The position numbers and the translations under genes are program-made. DNA of 64,000 nucleotides from NCBI GenBank assembly GCA_019744815.1, contig JAIEUA010000008.1:1-64000 (forward strand). The letters are read 5' to 3'. This document shows, piece after piece, positions 35,097-46,395 of the stretch (within the stretch, counting starts at the first letter, position 1; each line of letters opens with the position of its first letter). Origin of the DNA: Phycisphaerales bacterium. Its GTDB lineage: Bacteria > Planctomycetota > Phycisphaerae > Phycisphaerales > UBA1924. The notes below the pieces were generated by a model. It saw nothing but the letters and a program-made list of their open reading frames with translations. It ran no database searches and was not told the origin of the DNA.

Positions 35097-35365
35097 ATAA
35101 TCAGAGATGCTGATGCTGTCAAGTTCATCCGGCGAGTGTGACGAGTGATCGAGGCTTTTCGGGCCTTCCAAACGCTTGACAAACCCTATTGAATCAACAA
35201 AAGCAAGTATATTATAGGACGTCTTGAGGGAAAATGTTTACAATCACTAACAAAACGTCAGAATCGGCAAACTCAACCCAGATTGCCGCGTATCTTCATG
35301 TATCGCAAGACCGCGCCGACTCCCCGGAGGGATCGATCGGCATATCGGGTTGTGAGTTCCCAGCC
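35097..35365. promoter_or_regulatory. AT-rich divergent regulatory region
   Basis: The gap between marR and the next gene is far richer in A and T than the rest of the window, especially 35165-35290. It includes TTGACA at 35176-35181 and TATATTATAG near 35208-35217; the distance between them (26) is too long for a standard sigma-70 pair, so the promoter position is unsure. An alternative pairing of TTGAAT (35189) with TATTAT (35210) has a 15-base spacer. Confidence 0.4.
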
Positions 35366-36448
35366 ATGAATAGGCAAGTCGGGTCGGAGGTGTCTCGCAC
35401 CGGCGGTCGCACGCGCGCGCCACGCGAGACGGTTCCCGGTCGCGTGCTACTCCTCGGCGTCGTCGCGGGCCTCGCCGCGTTCGCCGGCTCGGCGAGCGCG
35501 GGTTCGCGTTCGTCGTTCTCGTTCTCCGTTTCCAGCGGCGACTCCTGCGGCCCGCGCTCGGGCTGGGGATACAGCGGCTACAGCGGGGGCTATCGCGGGC
35601 ACGACCGTGGTTGGGGCCGTCCGGTGTACGTCGCGCCCTGTCCGCCGGTCTATGTCTCGCGTCCGGTCTACGTGGCGCCATGCCCGCCGCCGGTCGTCGT
35701 CGCGCCGCCGGTCTGCTACAACACGCCCCGCGTGTCCCACACCAGCGTCTCCTACTCCGATCGGTCGTATTACTCCGGCTCGCAGGTCCGCACGTTCTAC
35801 GGCAGCGGCTCGTCCTGCAGCACCGACGTCGTGTACGCCCGCCCCGCCACCTACGCCCCGCACTGGCGCGACTGGGACTCGGCGCCCGCTCGCGTCGTCG
35901 AGAACGTCACGGTCGTCCAGCAGCCCGTCGTCGAGCGGCAAACCGTCGTGACCTACGTCGGCGCGCCGCGCACCGAAGAACGCGTGATCGAACGCACCAT
36001 CGTGCAGCAGCCGATCATCGAGCAGAAGGTCGAAGTCAAGGAAGTCGTCGCGCCGCCCGCGACCGTCTACCGCGTCTCCAACATCAGCGGCACGATGGAG
36101 CAGGGCGTCTCGCCCACCCAGATCGTCCGCGAGATCCGCTCGCAGGCCGGCGACGCCCGAGGCGAGAAGGCCGAGCAATTCCTCGGCAAAACGCTCACCC
36201 AGCCGTGGGACGTGAAGTTCGAAGGCGTGCAGGAAGTCGGCGGCGTGCGCGAGATCCGCGCCCGCGCGACCGAAGCGCTCGAGAACGGCTACCGCCCGAC
36301 GATCCTGATCCGCGGCGCCGGTGATTCCAAGGACCCGCCGAAGGGCTTCATCGGCAAGGCCATGGGCCGCATCGCCAGCGTGAGCGTCGACGATGCGAAC
36401 TACCCCGGCGGCGTCATCATCATCGACGACGGCTTTGTGAAGTGGTAG
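35366..36448 (+). CDS. secreted Pro/Tyr/Val-repeat protein, function unknown
   Basis: A 360-residue exported protein. Start ATG 35366 (MNRQVGSEVS) is chosen because the upstream open part has AT-rich codons unlike the rest; an earlier ATG at 35234 behind GAGGG would add 44 residues. The signal helix is VLLLGVVAGLAAFAGSASA. Low-complexity sequence follows, with VYVAPCPPVYVSRPVYVAPC and later VVQQPVVERQTVVTYV and RVIERTIVQQPIIEQKVEV repeats, which suggest a Cys/Tyr-rich surface or stalk protein. The last 120 residues form a compact domain (QIVREIRSQAGDARGEKAEQ...). An intrinsic terminator follows. Confidence 0.75.
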   Translation: MNRQVGSEVSRTGGRTRAPRETVPGRVLLLGVVAGLAAFAGSASAGSRSSFSFSVSSGDSCGPRSGWGYSGYSGGYRGHDRGWGRPVYVAPCPPVYVSRPVYVAPCPPPVVVAPPVCYNTPRVSHTSVSYSDRSYYSGSQVRTFYGSGSSCSTDVVYARPATYAPHWRDWDSAPARVVENVTVVQQPVVERQTVVTYVGAPRTEERVIERTIVQQPIIEQKVEVKEVVAPPATVYRVSNISGTMEQGVSPTQIVREIRSQAGDARGEKAEQFLGKTLTQPWDVKFEGVQEVGGVREIRARATEALENGYRPTILIRGAGDSKDPPKGFIGKAMGRIASVSVDDANYPGGVIIIDDGFVKW

Positions 36449-36521
36449 CTCAGACAGTCTCCGCAGTTTGATCCAGCACGAGGACACATCGTGTGGGTGG
36501 TCCACACGAATTTCTGACACG

Positions 36522-36552
36522 CCCCGCGGCCTCTCGACCGCGGGGTGTTTTC
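36522..36552 (+). terminator. intrinsic terminator
   Basis: CCCCGCGG / CCGCGGGG stem with an 8-base loop, followed by TGTTTTC, after the Pro/Tyr-rich gene. Confidence 0.8.
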
Positions 36553-36563
36553 ATTTATCAGTA

Positions 36564-36766
36564 GGACCGGCTTCCAGCCGGTCCGATCCGTCGTGGTGGG
36601 GGCGGGGCCTTCCAGGCCCCGCCGTCAAGCGCCAGTGGGATCGGCCTCCGGCCGGTCTGCTTTGTTTGGATCAGGAATCACAGTGCTACCAACGGCTCGT
36701 TGACCGGCCGGAGGCCGGTCCCACTGGTGTCGATGGCTTTGAAGTGCGGGGCCAGGAAGGCCCCGC
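36564..36766. repeat. cluster of five family C and D palindromes
   Basis: In ~200 bases: ACCGGCTTCCAGCCGGT (36564-36584), GGGGCCTTCCAGGCCCC (36602-36622), ATCGGCCTCCGGCCGGT (36637-36656), ACCGGCCGGAGGCCGGT (36702-36720) and GGGGCCAGGAAGGCCCC (36746-36766). The last ends seven bases beyond the stop of the glycosyltransferase-phosphatase gene. No gene lies in the gap 36449-36773. Confidence 0.85.
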
Positions 36767-36773
36767 TCCCGCG

Positions 36774-38528
36774 CTACGAGCGTGCCGCGCGGAGCATGTC
36801 GCACAGCTCGCGCACCGCACCGAAGCCGCCGTGCTTCGAGAGCACGAGCGTCCCGGGTCGCTGCAAGGTCGGGAGCACATCGGGGTGCACATCGGCCACC
36901 ACGCACGGCAGGCCGACCCACGACAGCGGGCCCAGATCGTTGGTGTCGTTGCCGAGATACGCGATCTCGCGGGCCGAAAGGCCGCGCTCTTTCGCGAGCT
37001 GCTGGAGCGCGGGCAGCTTGTCGTTGACGCCCTGCATGCACTCGAGCTTGAGCTTGTTGCAGCGGGCGGTGACGACGGGGTTGGTCTCTTTGCTGAGCAC
37101 GAGGATCGCCATGCCGCTCTTGCGCAGCATCTCGAGCCCCATGCCGTCGCCGCGGGAGCAGGCGACGGTCTCGACGCCATTCTGATCGGTGAAGACGCGG
37201 TTGTCGGTGAAGACGCCGTCGAAGTCGCAGACGAGCAGCTTGATGTCGCGCAGGCGCGAGATCGGGTTGGGGCGGCTCGCCGCCAGCTCGTGCGCGTGCT
37301 TGTGGGCCGCGAGATGCTGGGGCACGACCTTCTCGATCGAGTGGATCTCGCGGACGTGGTTCGCGGCACCCGCGCCCAGCGTCCGTCGCCAGTCGTCGTC
37401 CTGCAGCAGACCCTCGATCGTCTGCGCCATCGCCTCGGGCTTGGGCAGCGCTCGAAGGCCGGTGACGCCGGTCTGGATGAGATCACGCATCGCGGCGATA
37501 TCCGCGACCACGAGCGCCGCGCCGGTGCTCATGGCGTCGAGGATGGGCCTGGGATGGTTCTCGAGCGCCGACGCGTCGGCGTAGATCGCGCAGGTCGCCA
37601 TCTTCTGCAGCACCCACTGGTGCGACATCCAGCCGTGGAACACGGCGTTCACGCCCAACTCCTGCGCCAGCGCCTTGAGCGCCGGCCCTTCCGGCCCGTC
37701 GCCGATGACGTCCAGCACCGCGGACTTGTTCCACGGCTCGGGCAGCATCGCGATCGCCTGGATCAACAGGTCCACGCGCTTGCGTGCGATCAGCGGGCCG
37801 CAGAAGACGATGCGGTTGTTCTCCCGCGGCGTGTCCTGCTCGGGGAAGTTGATGACGTGGCTGGGCACGATCGCGGTGTGACGCCGATCGATCGCGTCAC
37901 GCCAGATGAGGTCGTCGACCATGGTGAGCGTCGTGCCCACGACCAGGTCGGCGCTGGTCACCAGCAGGTGTTCCGCCGCCGCGGCGTGGCGTGCGGGCAC
38001 CGAATGCCCGCCCAGTTCGTGGGCAAGGAAGCGAGACGCCAGCGAACCGCCGCGGGCGACGAGCGCAACCTCGACCCCCGCGACCCGCAGCCGCGACGCG
38101 ATCGCCACCGGCAGCATGCCGACGACGAGTTCATCGGTCACAACCGTCGCCGAGCGCAGGTTCGTTCGGTTGGGCCCGGAGCCATCGAGAATCGCGGCGG
38201 CCGCCTCACCGGCGTGCGCGACATCGCAGCCGCCCAGCGTGATGACGCGGGCGCCCAGCTCAAGGTTGCGGGCGACGCGTTGATCGTCCTTGCCCGAGCA
38301 ACTGACGAAGATCATCTCGCCGTAGCCCTTGGCGAGTTCTTGATAGAGGGCGAGCTCACGGGTGATCGTGCCGGTGCGTTGCCACTCCGAGAGCGACTGC
38401 TGACCTCCGAGCACCACGACGAGCGCATCGGCGACCCGCGGCAGCGCGGCCGTCGCGTCGGTTTGAGTGGCGGTGTTGGACACGGTGGTCGTCACGCGAT
38501 GCAGCACAATCACGCACTGGCCGCCCAC
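36774..38528 (-). CDS. glycosyltransferase fused to a KdsC-like HAD phosphatase
   Basis: A protein of about 584 residues joining two domains. The N-terminal ~420 residues have GT-B glycosyltransferase features: IVFCGPLIARKRVDLLIQAI, VLDVIGDGPEGPAL and the donor loop ASALENHPRPILDAMSTGAAL. The last 157 residues are a complete HAD phosphatase of KdsC/NeuA type: DxD in VCDFDGVFTDNRV, motif III Lys in NDKLPAL, motif IV GNDTND, and RGDGMGLEML. A KdsC-like domain removes phosphate from 8- or 9-carbon sugar acids; here it may act in surface glycan synthesis with the transferase. The start is unsure: no ATG fits, and GTG codons at 38528, 38513 and 38495 are possible. Confidence 0.82.
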   Translation of the reverse strand: MGGQCVIVLHRVTTTVSNTATQTDATAALPRVADALVVVLGGQQSLSEWQRTGTITRELALYQELAKGYGEMIFVSCSGKDDQRVARNLELGARVITLGGCDVAHAGEAAAAILDGSGPNRTNLRSATVVTDELVVGMLPVAIASRLRVAGVEVALVARGGSLASRFLAHELGGHSVPARHAAAAEHLLVTSADLVVGTTLTMVDDLIWRDAIDRRHTAIVPSHVINFPEQDTPRENNRIVFCGPLIARKRVDLLIQAIAMLPEPWNKSAVLDVIGDGPEGPALKALAQELGVNAVFHGWMSHQWVLQKMATCAIYADASALENHPRPILDAMSTGAALVVADIAAMRDLIQTGVTGLRALPKPEAMAQTIEGLLQDDDWRRTLGAGAANHVREIHSIEKVVPQHLAAHKHAHELAASRPNPISRLRDIKLLVCDFDGVFTDNRVFTDQNGVETVACSRGDGMGLEMLRKSGMAILVLSKETNPVVTARCNKLKLECMQGVNDKLPALQQLAKERGLSAREIAYLGNDTNDLGPLSWVGLPCVVADVHPDVLPTLQRPGTLVLSKHGGFGAVRELCDMLRAARS

Positions 38529-38663
38529 GCGAGCGGCATCCCTCGATCTATCGGGCGTCCTGAACACGGCGTTCGGGCGGACATCCAAACCCAGTCACCA
38601 CAGGGTTTTCCGGGGTTGCCCAATCGGCACAAATTGAAGGCGCGAAGTCCGAGAAGTGCGCGG

Positions 38664-40115
38664 CTACCGGCTTTTCGCGGTTTCTTCCAGCCTCGACAGG
38701 AGTCCCGCTTTGTCCAGCGTCTCCCGCCATTCCTGCTCCGACACGCTGTCGGCCACAATGCCGGCGCCGACGCTGTAGTCCATGTGCATCCGCTTTGACG
38801 GCGAGGGTGGAGGTGGGGGCGGGGGCTTCCCAGCCCCCGCGCGAGACACAAGATCAGAGGAGTTGCCATGCGGGACCTGGAAGGCCCCGCCCCCGGTCAA
38901 GCTCGGGGCCTGGAAGGCCCCGCCCCCGGAAATGACGGCGGTGCGGATCAGCACGGTTGCCTTCAGCGTGCCGTCGTCGCCGAGCCAGACCATGCTGCCG
39001 CAGTACGGCCCTCGCCGCACCGGCTCCAACTCATCGATGATCTGCATCGCCCGCACTTTGGGTGCGCCCGTCACGCTCCCGGCAGGGAAGGTCGCCCGCA
39101 GCAGATCGAACCGCGAGACGTGCGGTGCGAGCGTTCCCGAGACCGTCGCCGTCGCTTGCAAGACGCCCGAATCGTGCCGCTCGATCTCGCGCGGCACATC
39201 CACCCGCATCGAGCCCGGCGAGCACACGCGGCCGAGGTCGTTGCGCATCAGGTCCACGATCATCGCCAGCTCGGCTTGGTCCTTGGCGCTCTCGAGCAGG
39301 TCGCGGTGCGAGTCGCCGTTCGCGGGGCGCGTGCCCTTCATCGGCCGCGTCGTCACGCGCCCGTCCGCGCTGAGTTCGAGGAACAACTCCGGGCTCGCGC
39401 TCGCGATTGAGTACGCGTCGCTCTCGAAGTAGGCCCCGTGCCACGGTCGTGCCGCGCGGAGCAATGCCGCGAACAGCCCGCGTGGCGAGCCCGCGAATTC
39501 GCACTCCATCCGGTGCGCGAGATTGACCTGATACACATCGCCAGCGCGGATGTACTCGATCACGCGGCCACAGCGGCGCTCGAAGTCCGCGGCCTCCACC
39601 CGCTGCGGCGAGCCCATGAGAACCCGCGGCGTGCCGCAATCGCTCGAAGAGCCCGACAGAACCGCGTCCGCAATCGCCGCAGCACCATCGCCGAATGGCG
39701 TCACACGCCCGGCGTGCGCGATCACGCCCTTATCGATGCGTACGAACTCCGCCAAAGGCAGCGCCCGATCGCGGGACGCACGCGAGTGCGGTTCTCCGCG
39801 ATCCGCGGCGTGCCAGTGATCCACACTTGGCTCAAGGACGCGGCCGGCGTCGTAACTGATCCATCCCAGCCAGCCGCGGGAGTGTGACTCGGTGCGTGAG
39901 TGGGGGAGAGGGTGTGGGTGAGCGTGCCGGCCTTCCCGAGACGACGCAAGCTCACGCAGCAGCGGCACGAGTTCGTCTTCGGCCCGCGCCACCCGTCGCT
40001 CACCCGGTACGCCCAGCAGCAGCGACTCGCCCCTTTCTCCAAAGCACATCGCCGCCAGGCCGAGGTTGCTCGGCCATCGCTCAACGCAGGTGGCGTGTTC
40101 AGAAGGAACGGTCAC
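38664..40115 (-). CDS. pabB: aminodeoxychorismate synthase component I (chorismate-binding enzyme) with in-frame repeat insertion
   Basis: A protein of about 483 residues that converts chorismate to aminodeoxychorismate for folate, probably with a separate glutamine amidotransferase. The chorismate-binding core is complete: YQVNLAHRMECEF, ASPELFLELS, RPMKGTRPANGDSHRD, MIVDLMRNDLGRVC, FPAGSVTGAPKVRAMQII, RRGPYCGSMVWLG, and at the end VGAGIVADSVSEQEWRETLDKA. Between IRTAVI and MDYSVGAG are 46 residues made of three palindromic repeats. PabB and anthranilate synthase I are hard to tell apart; the GTR/GAPK motifs suit both. The GTG start at 40115 is uncertain; the frame is open to 40196. Confidence 0.85.
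   Translation of the reverse strand: MTVPSEHATCVERWPSNLGLAAMCFGERGESLLLGVPGERRVARAEDELVPLLRELASSREGRHAHPHPLPHSRTESHSRGWLGWISYDAGRVLEPSVDHWHAADRGEPHSRASRDRALPLAEFVRIDKGVIAHAGRVTPFGDGAAAIADAVLSGSSSDCGTPRVLMGSPQRVEAADFERRCGRVIEYIRAGDVYQVNLAHRMECEFAGSPRGLFAALLRAARPWHGAYFESDAYSIASASPELFLELSADGRVTTRPMKGTRPANGDSHRDLLESAKDQAELAMIVDLMRNDLGRVCSPGSMRVDVPREIERHDSGVLQATATVSGTLAPHVSRFDLLRATFPAGSVTGAPKVRAMQIIDELEPVRRGPYCGSMVWLGDDGTLKATVLIRTAVISGGGAFQAPSLTGGGAFQVPHGNSSDLVSRAGAGKPPPPPPPSPSKRMHMDYSVGAGIVADSVSEQEWRETLDKAGLLSRLEETAKSR
38790..38927. repeat. three family C palindromes inside pabB
   Basis: A 138-bp (46-codon) insertion relative to the family. It holds stems at 38819-38840 (GGGGGCTTCCCAGCCCCC), 38870-38890 and 38904-38922 (GGGGCCTGGAAGGCCCC), read on the minus strand as GGGAFQ, GGGAFQ and AGAGKPPPP. 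The related intergenic copies are at 32302, 36602, 36746 and 60670. Confidence 0.85.
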
Positions 40116-40212
40116 GCGAGAGTGTTGGGGGCATGATGCGAGCTGGAACTGGCCATTTGCGTCGCCGTCTCCACCCTGCAGTCCACGCGTCCTCACCCCC
40201 CTCGCGTCCCCC

Positions 40213-40480
40213 CGCGCGGGCTGAAGCCCGTGGCTCGGAGGGGGTGCCGCTCACCCCAAACCCCGTTCCCACGCGAAAATACGGCATCTCCGGCAGCCCT
40301 CTTCCCTCGTCCGCCCCGTTTGTGCGACCTAGAATCTCTGTCTTTTCGCCACACGCATCGGCCCCGGTTTCTCGCGACTCGGACTCTGTTCGGGCCGGGG
40401 ACCGTGACCGGCGGCGGAAAGATCGCAGGTGCGCCACCAGCCGGCGCCGCGACGAGCACCAACCGCGAACGTTGTTCGCG
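40213..40480. repeat. hairpins in the ppdK leader
   Basis: The 304-base gap before ppdK has GCGGGCTGAAGCCCGT (about 40216-40231) and CGCGAAC-GTT-GTTCGCG (40464-40480). Neither is followed by a T tract. The first resembles a common REP-like GGGCTGAAGCCC motif. No gene is visible in the gap. Confidence 0.5.
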
Positions 40481-40500
40481 ACAGCAAGTGAGCAAAGGAC

Positions 40501-43242
<2,742 letters not shown>

Positions 43243-43272
43243 ACCGGTCTGACAACCTGATCTGACACACCC

Positions 43273-43307
43273 AACCGCGGGGCTCCGAGCCCCGCGGTTT
43301 TCTTTTT
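43273..43307 (+). terminator. intrinsic terminator after ppdK
   Basis: A 12-bp stem AACCGCGGGGCT / AGCCCCGCGGTT with a three-base loop, followed by TTTCTTTTT. Confidence 0.9.
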
Positions 43308-43338
43308 GATGACCTGGACACCGTTGCCCGCCTCGGCA

Positions 43339-44433
43339 TTACCGGCGCCGGCGCGCGACGAACAGCAATCCCGCAAACGCAAACGTCGCGGTTCCAGGCG
43401 CCGGGATCACGACCAGGAATCCGGCGAGCGTGCCATCCGCCAGCGTGCCCTGACCGACCACGGTCTTGCCGTCGTCGCTGACATCCGTCGGATAGTCCAG
43501 CGACCTCCAGCCCGACAGATCGACGCCCGCGCCGAGCAGCACATCCCACAGCGTTTGCAGACCCGCGTCCTTGGTCCAGTAGGTCGCGACGTCCGGGAGG
43601 TTCAGTCCTGGGTTCCCGGTGCCGACGATGACCGAGCCATCCCAGTTCGTTCCCAAGGCGACGCTGTCGAGCGGGCCGCCGGGCACGTCGTCCAGCATCT
43701 CAAAGCCGCCGGATTCGGTCCATCGGAACGCCTCGTTCTGCTGACCGTCGCCCCACACGCCGACGATGACCTTGCCGTCGCCGCTCACGCCGGACGCGTC
43801 GGTGAACCCGGTTCGACCGATCGGAACACCCAGGCTCGTTGCCGTGATGCTGTTTCCGATCCAGCGGACCGCCCTCGCGCTGTTCCTGCTGCCGCTCGAG
43901 CCCACGGTGACCTGGCCGTTCGCGCTGATGGCGCGGGCCCACGAGAAGGTCTGACCGAAGAGCGCGTTCAGTTGCGTCATGCCGGTGGCCTGGGTCCAGC
44001 GGAACCCTCGGAAGCCGTTCGATGCGGCGGCCAGCCCGACCACGACGCTCCCGTCCCCGCTGGTGTCGCTCGCCGCCGTGAACGCCGTGCCCGCCGGACC
44101 GGTTCCCGGAAGCTGTCCGAGATCGATCGCGCCCTGTGATTCGGTCCAGCGAAACGCCCGCTGTTGCCCGTTCACATCTCCTTGGCCGGTGACCGTTGTT
44201 CCATCTCGGCTGATGTCGCTCGCGCTGCCCTGACGCACGAACTGAGCGCCCCCTGTGGTCGACCATCGGTATGCGGCGATGTTGTTGCCCTCCGTCTGGT
44301 AGTACGCCGCGGCCTTGCCGTCGCCGCTCACGCCGTTGACCACGTCACCCAGCCGCACAATGCCGGCGTCCGCCGACGGGGTTGCAGCGGCAAGGGACAA
44401 ACCGGCGATCAATACCAACGAAAACCGTTGCAT
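43339..44433 (-). CDS. HAF-repeat PEP-CTERM protein
   Basis: A 364-residue exported protein. ATG 44433 starts the signal peptide (MQRFSLVLIAGLSLAAATPSADA). The body has HAF-type repeats similar to the protein at 7099: VSGDGKAAAYY, ISRDGTTVTGQ, TSGDGSVVVGL, ISANGQVTVGS, VSGDGKVIVGV, VSDDGKTVVGQ. It ends in a PEP-CTERM-like signal (VIPAPGTATFAFAGLLFVARRRR), so it should be handled by an exosortase instead of a dockerin. Function of the repeat is unknown. Divergent from the sigma factor, with about 200 bases between the two starts. Confidence 0.85.
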   Translation of the reverse strand: MQRFSLVLIAGLSLAAATPSADAGIVRLGDVVNGVSGDGKAAAYYQTEGNNIAAYRWSTTGGAQFVRQGSASDISRDGTTVTGQGDVNGQQRAFRWTESQGAIDLGQLPGTGPAGTAFTAASDTSGDGSVVVGLAAASNGFRGFRWTQATGMTQLNALFGQTFSWARAISANGQVTVGSSGSRNSARAVRWIGNSITATSLGVPIGRTGFTDASGVSGDGKVIVGVWGDGQQNEAFRWTESGGFEMLDDVPGGPLDSVALGTNWDGSVIVGTGNPGLNLPDVATYWTKDAGLQTLWDVLLGAGVDLSGWRSLDYPTDVSDDGKTVVGQGTLADGTLAGFLVVIPAPGTATFAFAGLLFVARRRR

Positions 44434-44563
44434 ACGGCATTCCCCAAAGAGTGGCGGTAACCAGCAAATATGCACCCCATTTGCCTCCAATGCAAGGCCG
44501 TCGCCGCTGGAGGCCGCCCCGCGGGGCCGGCCCCCTCGAAGCACGCCTCCTCAGCCTTGTCGT

Positions 44564-44590
44564 GGAACAAAGTTGCTCGGCCTCGCGCAA
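44564..44590 (+). promoter_or_regulatory. possible ECF-type promoter of the sigma factor gene
   Basis: GGAAC at 44564-44568 and CGCAA at 44586-44590, 17 bases apart, resemble an ECF sigma -35/-10 pair. This would allow self-activation. A match this short is weak evidence. Confidence 0.25.
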
Positions 44591-44631
44591 TCCGCCGAGG
44601 CGGCTTCCGACTATCTTGAAAGGAAGCCCCC

Positions 44632-46395
44632 ATGACCCGGATCATCCGCTCCATTGCCAGCAACCTGCTCCCAAGGCTTTCCACGGGCGAGGTTCTGGTT
44701 CTCGACGACGCCGCGGCCCTCGACCGCTACGCCAAGGCCGGCGACCCTCGGGCCTTCGAGGTCCTAGTCCATCGTTATCAGTCCATGGTGGTCCACACCT
44801 GCCAGCGGGTGATGAAGTCCCCAGCCGATGCCGAGGACGCGGCCCAGGAGACCTTCCTGAAGCTCGCTCGGCGCGCCGGCGAGATCCGCTCCAACGTGGC
44901 CGCGTGGCTGCACGCGTGCGCCCTGCGTACCAGCATTGACATCCTTCGGGCCCGCGGCACGCAGCGCCGGGCCGAGGCCGGCATCGTCGATGTGGACGCT
45001 CAGGCCAGCGACGACGCTGAGCGCACCTGGCGCGAGATCAAGCCGCTGCTGGACGACGCCATCGCCGCGCTCACCGAATCCGATCGCGACTTGATCGTCT
45101 CTCGCTTCCTTGTCGGCAGGCCGCAGGTGGAAATGGCTCGCGAAGCGGGCGTGAACCCGGGCACGATGCACCGCCGCATCGACGCGGCCCTGGAGAAGCT
45201 GCGGAAAGAGCTATCCAAGCGCGGAGTGGCACCGGCGATGGGCCTCGGAGCGACGGGCGCGGTGGGGGCGGTGGCCGGAGCTTCGGCTCTTGGCAACTCG
45301 GCTCTCGCGTCCGCCCTCGCGCACGCCAGCGCCGGACCCGTCAGCGCCTCGCTCACCTCCTCGCTCATGAGCGTCGGGCTCGCGGAGATGGGGACCGGGG
45401 CCGCCGGCGTCGGGGTTGGCACGGTTGTCGGCGGCGCGACGATCGGTCTGAACCTCGGCACGCTCGCGCTCGCGTCGATCCTCGGGCTCGGCACGATCGG
45501 CGGCGGCCTGTGGTTCTTCGGAAAGAGCGGGCACACCATGCTCGCGGCCACGGCATTGGCGCCCACACCCGAGAAGACCGGCGGCTTCGAGCGACCGACC
45601 GCGCCGACCAGGCCCGCCCGCCTGGTCTCCGAAACCAACGCGAACCGGCCGGAGGTGACGATCACCCACGAAGGGGACACGATTCATCTCCGTGTGCGAT
45701 CGCCCGACAACGTTCACAAGGAAGACGCGGTCTTCCGAATTCTGAGCGTCGGCGGCGACCAGGTGCCCAACAAGGCCGGGTACGCCAAGGGCACGATGCG
45801 CGTCCGCATCGAATCGTGGACCAGCGGGATGAAGTTCATGTCCGACGCTCTGGTTGGAAAAGAGCGCGACGGCCGTTTCGAGGTCGAGGGGAACCTGCTC
45901 ACGTTCAACCTCCGTCTGGACGTCAAACCCCCGGAGCCGGAGCCGGGCAAGCAGCAAACCATGTCCATCCCCGAGGAAGCCCGGATGGTCGTCGTCCGCG
46001 AGAAGCCGCCGGCCCCGAACGCGCCGGTCGCGAAGATCCCTGCCATGGCCGGCGAGTGGGGCTTCATCAACGACTGCCAGCTCCAGATCGACAAAGACTT
46101 CATCACGCTTTCGTGGCTTCAGAGCGACGGATCGGCGTTTCCCGCGATCAAGGTGCGCGTGCTGGAGTGGGAGAACACCGGCCCGTACGTGAAGATCCAG
46201 GGCATCTTCACCGCGAACGAAGGCGACATGGGCCTCGTCGGCAAGCGTGTGAAGCTGCTCGCCCGGCGCGACGCCAAGGGCTGGACGGTGGTGCGAAACG
46301 AGGCGAAAGGCAACAAGCTCAACGAGTGGCCCACGGGCTTTGAAGGCAAGGTCGGCGAGGTCGTTGTGTCCATCTTCCAGGACGGTGCCAAGTGA
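44632..46395 (+). CDS. ECF-type RNA polymerase sigma factor with membrane-spanning C-terminal extension
   Basis: A 587-residue protein, far longer than a typical ECF sigma factor (~200). Residues ~40-107 form region 2 ([55 protein letters not shown]) and ~147-195 region 4 ([36 protein letters not shown], quoted here only as the region). A Gly/Ala/Ser-rich link leads to one membrane helix at about 268-297, so the last 290 residues should be outside the cytoplasm. That part has beta-type segments ([36 protein letters not shown]). It may be a self-regulated sigma with its sensor built in. Its stop overlaps the start of the pseudopilin gene. Confidence 0.88.
   Translation: MTRIIRSIASNLLPRLSTGEVLVLDDAAALDRYAKAGDPRAFEVLVHRYQSMVVHTCQRVMKSPADAEDAAQETFLKLARRAGEIRSNVAAWLHACALRTSIDILRARGTQRRAEAGIVDVDAQASDDAERTWREIKPLLDDAIAALTESDRDLIVSRFLVGRPQVEMAREAGVNPGTMHRRIDAALEKLRKELSKRGVAPAMGLGATGAVGAVAGASALGNSALASALAHASAGPVSASLTSSLMSVGLAEMGTGAAGVGVGTVVGGATIGLNLGTLALASILGLGTIGGGLWFFGKSGHTMLAATALAPTPEKTGGFERPTAPTRPARLVSETNANRPEVTITHEGDTIHLRVRSPDNVHKEDAVFRILSVGGDQVPNKAGYAKGTMRVRIESWTSGMKFMSDALVGKERDGRFEVEGNLLTFNLRLDVKPPEPEPGKQQTMSIPEEARMVVVREKPPAPNAPVAKIPAMAGEWGFINDCQLQIDKDFITLSWLQSDGSAFPAIKVRVLEWENTGPYVKIQGIFTANEGDMGLVGKRVKLLARRDAKGWTVVRNEAKGNKLNEWPTGFEGKVGEVVVSIFQDGAK

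Noticed and set aside
36564..36766. The palindrome cluster as a CRISPR array
   Set aside because: Units are of two unrelated stem types, in both orientations and with irregular spacing. No cas genes are present.
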